Shown here in pieces: positions 56,401 through 64,000 of a stretch of 64,000 bases of DNA (positions are counted from its first letter, which is position 1; the number at the start of each line of letters is the position of its first letter). This DNA is from Fasciola hepatica (lineage: Eukaryota; Platyhelminthes; Trematoda; Plagiorchiida; Fasciolidae), in contig CANUEZ040000117.1 of the NCBI GenBank assembly GCA_948099385.1, forward strand, positions 3,148,001 to 3,212,000. Reading direction: 5' to 3'. A program made the position numbers and the translations under genes. A model generated the notes under the pieces. The model was not told where the DNA came from, made no database searches, and worked only from the letters and a program-made list of their open reading frames with translations.

Positions 56401-59400
56401 ACATATCAGTGGGCGAAACCTATCGAGCGATTAGCATTGTCGACGTGGTTATAAAGATATTCCGCGTGCTGCTATTCAACCGCTTCTTTGCTCCGAGACC
56501 GTACAACCCGATCGAACCTAAAGGGTTTCCACCGTCAGAGATTGCGTGGATTAAACATTAATGCTGTGTCCGATACTGCAGCACCATTACAAGTTCGAGC
56601 AATCAATCACTGCCTGTTTCACCGACTGTCGGGTCGCTTTCAACTTCAGCTTATTTAACCATTAACCTCGCACTTCTGTGCTCTGGTTTAAGTTGCTACC
56701 TTCCAGCATCGTCGAGTAAAGGGCGGAAAGAATAGGAGCATAGTGATAAAGATTCAAAAAAGTCAAAGTATCAAGCGGGAATCAAGAGGACAAGGAGGAG
56801 TCCGAATGCAACTACACCACTGACCGCGACACCTAGCCATGTCACCTAGTGTCTCCAACCATTTCGTAGGCGGGTCACATGGACCCCAACATGGAAGTCT
56901 AATACGTCCTACTTGGCCAAGTTCACTAATTAAGGTTTTCATACCTTTTTGCCATGTCATGCACTGACCACCGCGACTTACCTTCCGATCACCACTTGCC
57001 TCAGAGAAACGTGCACGCTGAGGAAGTATATTGGTAGAAATGCGTAACACATGGCCCAACCACCCTAACCTGTTTGGGTTCAGTACTTGATCCACAGACT
57101 GACATCTGGTTCCAAACACCATACGCCTGATCTCAGCATTGCTAATACGGTGTTCCCACCATACTCGGGCAATGCTACGGAGACATCGATGCTCGAACAC
57201 CGACAGTCTTTGCCTATCTTCTACCCTCAACGGCCATGTTTCTGAACCGTACAGAAGAACGGACCTAACAACCACACTGTACATTCTACCCCTAACTGAC
57301 AACCGGACATCACACCGATGCCACAGATGACGGAGGTTGGAAAAAACCAAACGTGCCTTCTGTATACGTGACGACACTTTATCTGATATCTGTCCACCTG
57401 GTGAAATGTAAATACCCAGGTAACAAAGTTTGTCCACTCCACCTAGAGCATCCCCTGCCAACACAAGGTTTGTTATTGAGCCAACCCAGTCCTGCAGCAG
57501 CATTTTACATTGTGAAGGTGTAAAACGCATCCCAAACATTCCTACGCTGTTGTTCAGGATATCTAAGCGAACTTGCAACGTACTTGGATCTTCACTCTAA
57601 AAAACAATATCGTCCGCGCATTCCGAGTCAGACAGTCTACTGCCTGAGCAATGATCGACGCCGCTATTCTCACACGAGGATAGGGTTATCTCAAGAATCA
57701 ATTCAATTACCGAACTAAAGAGGAAGGGCGTAAGAGGGCAACCCTAACGAACACCATTCCTAGCGTGATGAATTCAGGGGAAAGATCTCCGTAAGCACGA
57801 ACTCAGCTTCGGCTGTTCGCATACAAACATTGGGAACGAGAAATAAACTTCTATGACATACCCTTCAGTGAGAGGCAGTGCCAGAGAACTGTGCGGTCGA
57901 CTGAGTCGAACGCCGCTTTCAGATCAAGAAGCACTAAGATCGTGGGCCAACGGAAGATGTGTCTGTGCTCTAAGGTTTGTCGAATAGTAAAGATGTGGTC
58001 GATACATACCTGACCGGGTGGATTCTCACGTGTGTACATTTCGTGTGCGCCGTATAATCGGTGGAGAATAAGACCGGTGAGCAGTTTGGGTGCGATACTA
58101 ATTCCTCTGTGGTTTTCACAAGAGGCCCCGTCACCTTTCTTGTAAATCGGCACAATCATTGATTCAGACCATTCCCTGGGAATCTGCTCACTATCCCAAA
58201 TAATACGGAGGAGTTTTGTTAACTCCGAAACCAAACCTTCACCTCCATCCTTGAAAAAAGATGGAGACAACCCATCTTGTCCAGTGGCTTTGTATCTTTT
58301 CAAGTAACCGATTTCGCGCATAATCTCCATCTCTGATGGAGGACTGATATCCACCTGCATCGTTTCTGTGGCAGGTATATTTGGAAGGTCCACCGTTGAA
58401 GTTGGCCAACAGAATTGTTCCTTAAAGTGCTCCGCCCAACGGTCTAGACGACATTCCTGAGAGTGAATCAGTGAGCCGTCGGATTCCTTAATTAACTCAC
58501 TTACACCAGGCTTCCGTGGACCGATACCTCTAATCAAACGGTGATAGTTGCGAGCATTGCCAATGGATGCACCTTTTTCCATTTCTCTACATTTCGCAAT
58601 CCACCGCCACCCGCGGTCATTTCTCAGGTTCCTAGTCAGTTGGCGTCTCAGAGATTTACGCACTTCATTGAATGTAGCATCCGGAATGATGGATCTGCGA
58701 GCATCCAACAGAACAACTTGGTTAACTGGAAGTGCCTCTGGGATGTAACGAAATCCGACGAGATGCCTCATAAACTCACTGGACTTCTGAACAGCGCGAG
58801 TCCGTATGCACGGCGAAGAATCCTCGGAGTTCACACTCCCAACCGGAGTCAGACAGAGCTGCCTGTTTTCACCGGTGCTGTTCAACTACGCCATCAACCG
58901 GACAATGAACCAGGTATTGACCGACTAACCTGGTATCCAGGTGAGTCAAGAGAAAAACAATCTGACCTGGAGTTCGCGGATGGCACTACCGTGCTAGGAA
59001 ACTCCCCTGTTGCACTTTAACCAGTCACTGACCAAATCAACTTTTTCGCGAAGTCCATCGAGCTAAAGGTGACAACAGCGAGAAATAAAGTTCCGTCAAT
59101 TTGCCCGGGCTATCAGTTCAACAGCTGCCCGTCAATCGTCAACTCATTGAATGTGTCCTATTGTTCAAGTACCCAGGCTCTAAACTGCTTCCGAACGGTC
59201 AGGCGAAGGATTAAGTAATACTGCGGACCGAGATCGCCAGGAGGCATTTCTCCAGGTTCGACGGGTGTTGTGGACCGCCAGTGAAATCAGCCTTCGGACT
59301 GAGGCAGGTGCCAACCATGCCGCTATACGCTCCGAACTCAACTACGGCTGCGAAACCTGATCACTGAGAAACAAGGTTATCAGCAGGTTGGAGGTACTTG

Positions 59401-62400
59401 AACACTGGCGCCTGCGGCGCATTCCAAAAGCAAGTTGGCGCGACACAGCATCCAACGATGAAGTTAGAAAACGATGCTGCGAAAATGGCGAACTCTCCAA
59501 CTTCCCCTAATTCCGTCGACTGCGGTGGCTGGGCCATATCCTACGGCGACCTGAGACTGAAGTATCCAAATAAACACTACGTCTCCAACTCTGCTTTCGA
59601 TGGCGTTGTCATCGCGGTGGCCAATTTAAAACTTGGTTCAGTACGGTCAATAAGAACGCAGAATGCTTAGGTGCTTGCCAATGAAAGAAAAACTGGGTCA
59701 CAACCTACGTTGAACTAGCTTCCAACCACTGCGCATTGTGAGCTCTGGTCCGCAATATTCATGAGACCGACTTATACTGCAGTAGGCATTCGTGTAAACG
59801 CAAAGGTAATCCATACTACCCTCTTGCGAAGCTTTCTGGTGGCAAAGAAGCGAACGTTTCCGTTTATTGTCTCCATGTATGCATAACTTGCAAATTTCAA
59901 TGTCGTTCATCGTTTCCCCAAGCGGACAACGCACCACAATTTTTCTCGCAAGAATTTAGAAGTAAATATCCAACTACTGCCACGGTTTTCAGTAGCAGTA
60001 GTAGAAATTCGAAGCTTCAGGGGCATAGCCACTACCGAATAACTTACCGTACTAAGCATTTTCACTGATAATGGACTTCTATCTGTCTACCTCAATCACG
60101 TTTATCTTTAATGGTGTACTGGCGATACCGAAAGTCAACGAGGTGGCGAGATCCAAAAGGTTACCGATTTAAACCCAAAAAGTTCAATAACCTTTAATCA
60201 AAAAGTTGAAGCCAACGAAAACGGAACAATGTACCCAATCCAAGGAGGGCTTGATACGTCCACCTTGGCACGACCGGAAAAAATATGCACGCGAATTATA
60301 TGTGGTGCGCAAGAATACCAGGAAGAGACGTACAACACGACACTAATTTGATTATTTCAAAGCAGAGAACGGCGAAGCCAACACATCAGTCAAGTAAACA
60401 ATAAACCTCATCTAGCAACTCAGTCATCACTCAAAAAGGGGAAAACTCGATACCTTAATCCGCGCCTGATCTACTGAGGCCTTGTCTGACTCATCACTTT
60501 AAGTTTTGGGGCCACGGCTGCCGATCTTCTTCTCATATTATGAATCATGACAGTACACAATCACACACGCATTCACTCTCGCTTTCTCTGTTCACTCGCA
60601 AAGCCATCGCGAACTCATCGTCCCCATTAACATTCGCGAAGTGAATCATAGCATCGATTCTACACTCAAGCTTTACCGATTTTCCCCTCTTTTTGCCTTA
60701 TTTTTGACCGAAACTCAAGCCTCCGCTTCATCAAACACCACCCACCTCCTATTCCCCAACTATATCTTTCACTCCTCTTTTTCGCCCAAAGCATGTGTCT
60801 GTGCCGTTGTCCACCAGTCAGTCGCCAAGTCCAGACTGGAAAATCTTGACTTTTCAAACAGTAAATTTGTGCCGCTGTAGCTGAAGCTCCGATTTCCTTA
60901 TTTAATTCACTACTTTTGCGTTGTTTACCGTTCGCCCAACAGTAACGACTCATCCATTCTCGGTTTCTTATCTTCGCACACTAATCACTTGTTTGTATCA
61001 GATCCCAACTGTTAAATAACCATTTCAGGAGACTTTGATGTTCACAATCGGGATTGGTTGGTTCGCTCAGTTGACAACTCGGCTCCGGGCACGAAGCCGA
61101 ACATCTCGCCGTGATGAACAATCTATGCAAAACTAGTTGACCCCCCCCCCCCACACACACACACACGTATCTCCGATCGAGCTGGCGACCGTGCCCATAC
61201 CCTTTATCTTATTCTCAATTCTGTTCCTTCTCTCTTCTCAGGCATCTCCTTTCTTCTTTCACTTGGCTCATCTGACCACTGTATTGTTTCCTGTTCCATT
61301 AATTTTACTCGCCCCGATCCATCACCCACCTCGAGACACACATTTTGGTGCTACAGTTCAGCCAACTGGGATGGCTTTTGCGATTCCCTAGGTGCATATC
61401 CTTGGAGCGATTGCTTCCGTTTCTAACTTCACCGACACTATTCTTCAAGTTATGAATCTTTTTACTCCACACTTTTCCAAACCCGAATCCCCTGAGTGGT
61501 GGAACTACGTTTGAAGCGCTCAGCACTTCGTCGCTGGCCCCGCTCGTTCACTCTCGACTCTCACCACCGTTTCGTGCAAGCTAGGAACAGATGCTCGTCA
61601 ATCATACAGAGAGCTAAATAACACTTCGTCCGCTCTATACCCCAACGCTTACTGTCGTCTGCCACTGGCAGCTGGACATTTTTATCCCTTGCCAAAGCAG
61701 TCTCCCACAAAGTTTGTCTTTCCAGTTTGCCTCCCATCCGTGATTCTTCTGGTGATCTTGTTTGTGAACCACACGAGAATGATGAGGTTTTTGCTTCCCG
61801 ACTTGTTCTAACTCCCCTTTACTCTCTTATCCTACTCCTCCGATTCTTTCTCTTTCCTCTATCCGCCATTCACTACCTCATATTAGCAATAGGAAGATCC
61901 GCCAAGCGCTGCTTTCTCTGGACGTATGCAAAACACCCGGTCCGGGTGGCATTCCACCCAATGTCCTTAAGACGTGTGTCCCTGAATTGGCCCCTCTCTT
62001 ACGCTGTCTTTTCTGTCTCTCCCCTCAATTTTCTACTTTTTCCGATGCTGCGCGTAAAGTTCGTCTTTTTATGTTGCGTCAGACGCTTCTGCACACCAAC
62101 TCCTATTCTACTGTACACTCTGTCCAAAAAATGGGGATCATCTTAATTCGGTTGAAATCCTGACTAACGGTCGAATTCCAATACCAAATCTCAAGCCAAA
62201 AATGTGCGGCAGATACTACCGTTTGGCGATAGAAATCGTATTGGATACTGTCACTCAGAGGATCAGCGGCAGTACTGCTTGTATTTGTTCGACCGAACTG
62301 AGGTGATCCCCAATTTTTTGACCGACTGTACAAAGCTCAAATTTGTCCCACAATTGAATATTGCAATTGAGTGTAGGGTGATGCTTCGTCTACCTCTATT

Positions 62401-63082
62401 TCTCTTCTTGACCGAGTTTAACGAAAGGCCATCCGGCTGGTCGACGACCCTTCCTTTAACTCCAACCTGCAGTCACTAGCTCATCGCCGATCGGTTGCTT
62501 TGTTGTCCCTCTTCTACTGGTGTTAACTTGGATTTTGTTCTTCGTAGCTTGCTTCGGTCATTCCTCTTCCTACAACTTCCCCCTCTCCTCCCCCCCCCCA
62601 ACCACTACGCACCCAGACAGCTAGTCATCCTCATCAAGTTTCGTTCACTAGATGTAGTACTTCTATCCTTTATTATTTTTTATTCCAGGACTGTTAAACT
62701 GTTAAACACTCTTTTCATCTTCCCACAGACTTACAACCTCTCTCTCACACTTTAAAATAAGGATCAATAAACTGCTTCTTACGTGAATTTTTCTCCACAA
62801 CCCACGTTTACAGCGTTTTTTGATTATGGGGTTTACCCCTTCAACTGCAATTCAGTTTACGTGCAATAAATAAATAAAAAATCCAATAGAATGAAACTTG
62901 TTAAATAACAGAATGATAGTATGTAACCATTCAGTTTTTTATGACTCACGCAGCAGCAGCTCGACCAATAATTTGGTGAAGACGTGGATCTGTGGGAAGC
63001 ATACGGCGACTGGCTACCTGAGCCACCGGTGCTTGTGAAACCATTGGCATTATGCCCCCGGTACTCGACGGAGCCCTGGGAC
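36091..63082 (-). CDS. SMARCD/BAF60 family SWI/SNF subunit, seven visible exons, N-terminus missing
   Basis: Minus-strand gene with exons, in transcript order, 63082-62950, 52973-52808, 52769-52626, 44243-43927, 39322-39118, 37828-37748 and 36384-36091. All joins are GT/AG and keep phase. 1340 nt give about 445 residues to a TGA at 36091-36093. Introns are about 10 kb, 38 bp, 8.4 kb, 4.6 kb, 1.3 kb and 1.4 kb. Domains are a Pro/Gly-rich N-terminal part, the KRKLR region, a SWIB domain across exons 4-5, and a C-terminal helical region ending near human BAF60 ([11 protein letters not shown] versus [11 protein letters not shown]). BAF60 links the remodelling complex to transcription factors in the nucleus. 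Human SMARCD1 is 515 aa, so one or more N-terminal exons lie upstream. The large introns are full of retroelements. Confidence 0.93.
36385..37747 (-). other. SMARCD intron, nothing recognised inside
   Basis: 1363 bp between the last two exons. No mobile element recognised. Confidence 0.5.
37748..37828 (-). CDS. SMARCD exon, 27 codons
   Basis: Flanked by TTGCCCACAG and GTAAGG. Encodes [20 protein letters not shown] and LTAIDSK, matching [20 protein letters not shown] and IATLDNK of human SMARCD1. Phase 0 at both ends. Confidence 0.95.
37829..39117 (-). other. SMARCD intron with a short dispersed repeat
   Basis: No gene inside. Plus-strand 38145-38290 resembles 21660-21850. The remainder is unassigned. 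Confidence 0.5.
39118..39322 (-). CDS. SMARCD exon, end of SWIB domain
   Basis: Acceptor TTGGTAG, donor GTAAGT. Encodes [40 protein letters not shown] and [20 protein letters not shown]. The split Lys codon (AA|A) joins it to the exon at 43927-44243. Confidence 0.95.
39323..40249. other. SMARCD intron part without recognised features
   Basis: Only short ORFs. Nothing assigned. Confidence 0.4.
40250..40455 (-). pseudogene. RTE-like 3' end fragment
   Basis: Plus-strand words ACCACTGACCGCGACACCTAGCCA, GACCCCAATC and CATACCT-TTCGCC-GTGTCATG-ACTGA match the reverse-oriented RTE 3' end at 56800-56975. Confidence 0.7.
40790..40960 (-). pseudogene. RTE-like 3' end fragment
   Basis: Minus strand reads [20 protein letters not shown], comparable to [12 protein letters not shown] in the RTE copy at 56647. 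Short and diverged. Confidence 0.5.
41215..43676 (+). pseudogene. RTE-like element, copy B, endonuclease deleted, RT with stops
   Basis: A 5' UTR (41215-41340, matching 16925-16810 of the minus-strand RTE) is joined to linker and RT with the whole endonuclease missing. The RT (41611-42639) shows [58 protein letters not shown] and [15 protein letters not shown]. The segment reads [13 protein letters not shown], a deletion relative to copy A (ENQAGFKPGHGCIDHIF). Stops follow at 42637-42639, 42685-42687 and 42744-42746, and the catalytic box is ECADD. The C-terminus (42912-43451) contains [20 protein letters not shown] and [19 protein letters not shown]. It ends in AACTG repeats at 43660-43676. 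Confidence 0.9.
43927..44243 (-). CDS. SMARCD exon with start of SWIB domain
   Basis: Acceptor CTGGTCAG, donor GTGAGT. Encodes [60 protein letters not shown] and [10 protein letters not shown], near identical to animal BAF60 ([20 protein letters not shown]). It is the most conserved exon of the gene. Confidence 0.97.
44441..44470 (+). repeat. (TAA)n microsatellite
   Basis: About ten TAA units (GATAATAATAATAATAATAA...). Lies in the large SMARCD intron. Confidence 0.9.
44471..45416. other. SMARCD intron part without recognised features
   Basis: Short G run at 45001-45014. No gene or element recognised. Confidence 0.35.
45417..45430 (+). repeat. 14-bp target-site duplication of the Penelope-like element, left
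   Basis: ACATCCATAGATTA, repeated exactly at 46986-46999. Confidence 0.8.
45431..45680 (+). repeat. Left inverted pseudo-LTR of the PLE
   Basis: 250 bp matching the reverse complement of 46663-46912 with few differences. Begins TGCCATTACATCACAATA, ends TTGTTTTTGAGCGCA. Confidence 0.9.
45570..46502 (+). CDS. PLE reverse transcriptase (C-terminal half) and GIY-YIG endonuclease, truncated
   Basis: The 310-residue frame begins inside the left repeat. Genuine PLE coding starts at about 45670 ([18 protein letters not shown]) and runs through [62 protein letters not shown], then the nuclease with [20 protein letters not shown] and [14 protein letters not shown] stop at 46500-46502 cuts the nuclease. 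The frame continues at 46489-46749 as [20 protein letters not shown] and [14 protein letters not shown], so one frameshift splits the protein. Catalytic YVDD is intact. N-terminal RT motifs are absent, so it is non-functional. Confidence 0.9.
   Translation: MYCFSRVFSVFICSMACCRVDGGPGKLKGTYKLFLSALLGPLLADVFTAKLENGPLGSTIQNCIVYKRYVDDIFCVINSSEHTSQLLDSFNSAHTNLHFTTETESDNTIAFLDVRMNRLEDGSISRSVHRKTTWNGQYIHFLSFVPLKIKKNLIRCLKNRARRICSEDTVEEELQTVRTTFIQNGYPDRLVEKIMRVKLETPRKFGVEGKSIYISLPFKGDTLAEIVQRRLSGVVSKTFYAAKLRVLFESRPVVLLRLKDKVPDSAASFCVYSFTCSCGTTYIGRTTRRLSERIREHHPAWLNTGAVVTH
46663..46912 (-). repeat. Right inverted pseudo-LTR of the PLE
   Basis: Reverse complement of 45431-45680. Overlaps the last coding part of the element. 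Confidence 0.9.
46986..46999 (+). repeat. 14-bp target-site duplication of the PLE, right
   Basis: ACATCCATAGATTA, identical to 45417-45430. Confidence 0.8.
47000..48871. other. SMARCD intron part; 47640-48190 may be a retroelement UTR
   Basis: 47640-48190 is GC-richer than its surroundings and has short inverted words (CTGCCTCCTCGTGGTGGAGG; TTGACTGACTAATAGTCAGTCTA). It looks like a structured LINE 5' UTR, but no coding part or second copy is visible. The rest is unassigned. Confidence 0.3.
48872..49089 (+). mobile_element. Mariner-type MITE, 218 bp
   Basis: TA at 48870-48871 and 49090-49091 flank imperfect inverted ends of about 44 bp. The left reads CTGATCGGCCCAAAAATTTC, and the right, reversed, CATCATCCCAAAAATTCGAA. 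Related in ends, length and interior (TACGGTCTAATTCCAGT against AACGGTCGAATTCCAAT) to 62116-62328. No transposase. Confidence 0.7.
49092..50420 (-). pseudogene. RTE-like linker and RT, degraded
   Basis: Read downward: [20 protein letters not shown] (linker end), then [75 protein letters not shown], and near the end [46 protein letters not shown]. Deletions remove the second catalytic motif area, and frames shift repeatedly. It is 3' truncated at the MITE border. Confidence 0.8.
50421..51399. other. SMARCD intron part without recognised features
   Basis: Short ORFs only. Nothing assigned. Confidence 0.3.
51400..52280 (-). pseudogene. Non-LTR reverse transcriptase fragment, different lineage
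   Basis: Minus-strand pieces read [20 protein letters not shown] and [16 protein letters not shown] (first catalytic Asp region), [16 protein letters not shown], then [32 protein letters not shown], and a C-terminal part with [14 protein letters not shown]. The RT order is clear (FIDF-x-S-x-FDSVP, then KYLGIPV), but the YADD box is not readable and stops are frequent. It is neither the CR1-like nor the RTE type found elsewhere in the window. Confidence 0.6.
52626..52769 (-). CDS. SMARCD exon, 48 codons
   Basis: Acceptor TTTGGCAG, donor GTTAGT. Encodes [20 protein letters not shown] and [15 protein letters not shown], matching KRKLRIFISNTFNP and WELRVEGRLL of human SMARCD1. Phase 0. Confidence 0.93.
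52770..52807 (-). other. 38-bp microintron of SMARCD
   Basis: GTAATCC...TTTGGCAG between two exons whose join reads RPVK|VKRKLR, as in BAF60 homologues. Confidence 0.9.
52808..52973 (-). CDS. SMARCD exon, 55 codons
   Basis: Acceptor TTTCCAG, donor GTAATC. Encodes [55 protein letters not shown], matching [20 protein letters not shown] and RKRLDIQEALKRPIK of human SMARCD1. Confidence 0.95.
52974..53479. other. SMARCD intron part without recognised features
   Basis: The plus-strand ORF at 53082-53480 matches nothing known and lies within the intron. Taken as chance. Confidence 0.4.
53480..53590 (-). repeat. Short RTE-like fragment
   Basis: Shares GATGTCACCGCGGTCCCACAGGCATCACAGGTTG and surrounding bases with 49120-49160, the 3' part of the RTE remnant there. 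Confidence 0.65.
54091..54514 (+). repeat. Second copy of the unclassified repeat found at 15056-15525
   Basis: Reverse-oriented relative to that copy. Breaks the endonuclease of the surrounding RTE between [10 protein letters not shown] and LNARTGPS. Ends estimated within about 20 bases. Confidence 0.65.
55433..56336 (+). repeat. Insertion block inside the RTE, containing another RTE leader
   Basis: The host RT linker stops at about 55432 and resumes at 56337. Within the block, 56100-56300 matches the leader of the RTE at 18410-18114. The first 600 bases are unassigned. Confidence 0.5.
56641..56646 (+). repeat. Target-site duplication CAACTT, left
   Basis: CAACTT at 56641-56646 recurs at 58714-58719. 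Joining across it restores an open host frame (AFN|LVNWK). Confidence 0.75.
56647..58713 (-). pseudogene. RTE-like element, copy C, 5' truncated, nearly identical to copy B
   Basis: Minus-strand linker and RT of the same subfamily as 41215-43676. It shares the [13 protein letters not shown] deletion, the GMS-stop (57850 region), TGA (57803-57805), TAG (57744-57746) and ECADD box. The C-terminal ORF (57578-56763) continues to the true end: [55 protein letters not shown], then 3' UTR with GAGCACAGAAGTGCGAGG. The 5' end is cut inside the linker (LLDARRSI). CAACTT duplications flank it, so it arrived by target-primed insertion and not by segmental duplication. Confidence 0.9.
59661..60559. other. 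SMARCD intron part without recognised features
   Basis: Nothing assigned on either strand. Confidence 0.35.
60560..62830 (+). pseudogene. Jockey/CR1-like LINE remnant with RT core deleted
   Basis: Plus-strand pieces in order. The endonuclease has [38 protein letters not shown] and [13 protein letters not shown] (GDFD for GDFN). The linker has [54 protein letters not shown] and [11 protein letters not shown]. After a deletion of the entire RT core comes the C-terminus, with [24 protein letters not shown] and [20 protein letters not shown] sits in the C-terminal part. Several homopolymer runs (61138-61150, 62589-62600) lie within. Confidence 0.7.
62116..62328 (+). mobile_element. Mariner-type MITE, 213 bp, inside the LINE remnant
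   Basis: TA dinucleotides at 62114-62115 and 62329-62330 flank inverted ends: left CACTCTGTCCAAAAAATGGG and right, reversed, CAGTCGGTCAAAAAATTGGG. The similarity runs about 44 bp at each end. Removing it and one TA rejoins an RT C-terminal reading ([15 protein letters not shown]). No transposase. Confidence 0.75.
62950..63082 (-). CDS. SMARCD N-terminal exon
   Basis: Acceptor GTTCCTCAG, donor GTGAGT. Encodes [40 protein letters not shown], a Pro/Gly/Met-rich segment like the N-terminal part of BAF60. The split Ala codon (GC|T) joins it in phase to the [11 protein letters not shown] exon. The first two bases belong to a codon begun in an exon not seen here. Confidence 0.75.
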
Positions 63083-63371
63083 CTGAGGAACACGACAAAA
63101 AGCATGTGGTTCATCAAAATAAAGTTGAAATAGACTTACAATTAGTGAACCAAATCAATTATTGAGAGAGTATGGTCTGACTGAAACTGCTCTGTACGAG
63201 TTATTTCCCGTTGTTTGTTTTCCTACATATCGGTGTTTTGTAAATCTTCCTACGGTTTAGCTATGACTTTGTAACAGGCTGATTTGAGCCTAACAACCGG
63301 TTTTCTCTCGCTCCAGACTTCGGTTTTGGTTGTTTGTTGATCACTACTATCACTATCTGTCTACATGTTTT

Positions 63372-63374
<3 letters not shown>
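63083..63374. other. Intron sequence upstream of the last visible SMARCD exon
   Basis: No exon recognised. Confidence 0.4.

Positions 63375-63444
<70 letters not shown>
63375..63444 (+). repeat. (TA)35 microsatellite
   Basis: Seventy bases of perfect TA repeat. Confidence 0.95.
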
Positions 63445-63446
<2 letters not shown>

Positions 63447-63609
63447 TGTAAATGGAACTTGGTGTTGAGATTAGCTGGGGATGTTAACCTGATCGTGTAG
63501 CTTGCGTCTTTCAGTCTTGTCTTTGGGAAGCAGCAAATGTCGATCGAAAGCGATTCCAGTGTGCAAGCTAGACTAGCCAGTTGTCCGATTTACATACGCG
63601 TGCGTGCGT

Positions 63610-63850
63610 TCCGAGAACCGGCTATTGCCATCCCGTAGCAAGGAAGGTGAGGACGTCATTTTTCTTGTAGCAGAGCGTGAGTCGGAAGAGTTTCCGGAAA
63701 TCTGCAACGGCCGCTGCGGTCTCCATCTCATCTGCTATCTGGGGCCAGCACCGTTCACGGTCGTTCTTTGCAAAGTGCTTAGCTTCCCGGCGATTGTTCA
63801 GGTAATGGGATGGATTACGGGGTCTCGCCTGCCCAGTCTTTGAGCAGCGG
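63610..63850 (-). pseudogene. RTE-like linker fragment
   Basis: Minus strand reads NRREAKHFAKNDRERCWPQI, ADEMETAAAVADFRKLFRLT, which is the connector before RT in RTE elements (compare [20 protein letters not shown] at 55.2 kb). Confidence 0.65.
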
Positions 63851-64000
63851 CTAGGATTTTTTTCACAGATTTACTCTTTTTATGCAGGGATATCCTGCCT
63901 AGTTGTTCAAGGGCGTCTTGTGCACTTGACCTCTTTTTGTAACTCCGATAACTTCAGCCCGCAAATGGAAAACACACAACATCAAAACTTGACAGATGAC

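Larger units (their letters stand above)
53640..59660 (+). pseudogene. RTE-like element split by three insertions
   Basis: Pieces of one plus-strand RTE. 53640-54090 holds leader and endonuclease N-terminus ([31 protein letters not shown]). 54515-55432 has the rest of the endonuclease and linker ([54 protein letters not shown]). 56337-56646 has early RT ([46 protein letters not shown]). 58714-59660 resumes exactly after a target duplication ([53 protein letters not shown]). YADD is FADG. Inserted between are a dispersed repeat, a 900-bp block and a minus-strand RTE. Confidence 0.8.

Noticed and set aside
41611..58885. Copies B and C as a segmental inverted duplication
   Set aside because: Similarity ends exactly at a 5' truncation point and a CAACTT target duplication, so retrotransposition explains it better.
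36091..63082. A separate short gene for each SMARCD exon
   Set aside because: Every exon join keeps phase with GT/AG borders and the order follows BAF60 proteins, so a single gene is the better model.

Overview
The window looks like a piece of a digenean fluke (trematode) nuclear genome. The evidence is two spliced animal genes, six introns of only 32-45 bp in one of them, and a dense load of retrotransposon families typical of flukes (CR1-like, RTE-like, Penelope-like, BEL/Pao, Gypsy). Species was not determined. Base composition seems less AT-rich than Schistosoma, but I did not count it. No bacterial operon, CRISPR array or rRNA is visible.

Two host genes are supported. (1) A complete seven-exon gene at 26147-27035 (+) for a 219-residue 3-hydroxyacyl-CoA dehydratase (HACD/PTPLA/Phs1 family), an ER fatty-acid elongation enzyme. 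(2) A SMARCD/BAF60 gene, a SWI/SNF chromatin-remodelling subunit with a SWIB domain, on the minus strand. Its seven visible exons are spread over 63082-36091 and the N-terminal end is missing. All exon joins were built by eye and keep phase.

Layout. 1-4530: minus-strand CR1-like elements joined end to end. 5540-8285: degraded BEL/Pao element with a 291-bp inverted duplicate. 8331-13312: a full-length CR1-like element with both ORFs open, carrying in its 5' UTR a 653-bp LTR element with identical 168-bp LTRs (TRIM-like). 13590-18460: two minus-strand RTE remnants. 19316-21035: RTE remnant (+). 21868-25906: Gypsy element (-) with 177-bp LTRs and a 5-bp target duplication. 26147-27035: HACD. 27036-36090: mostly old sequence with RTE 3' fragments and one MITE end. 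36091-63082: SMARCD with RTE copies, a Penelope-like element, MITEs and other LINE pieces in its introns. The window ends with a (TA)35 tract and an RTE fragment.

The host genes are unrelated in function. The rest of the window is a record of nested insertion. Several insertions are datable by target duplications, identical LTRs or an empty-site comparison inside the window.
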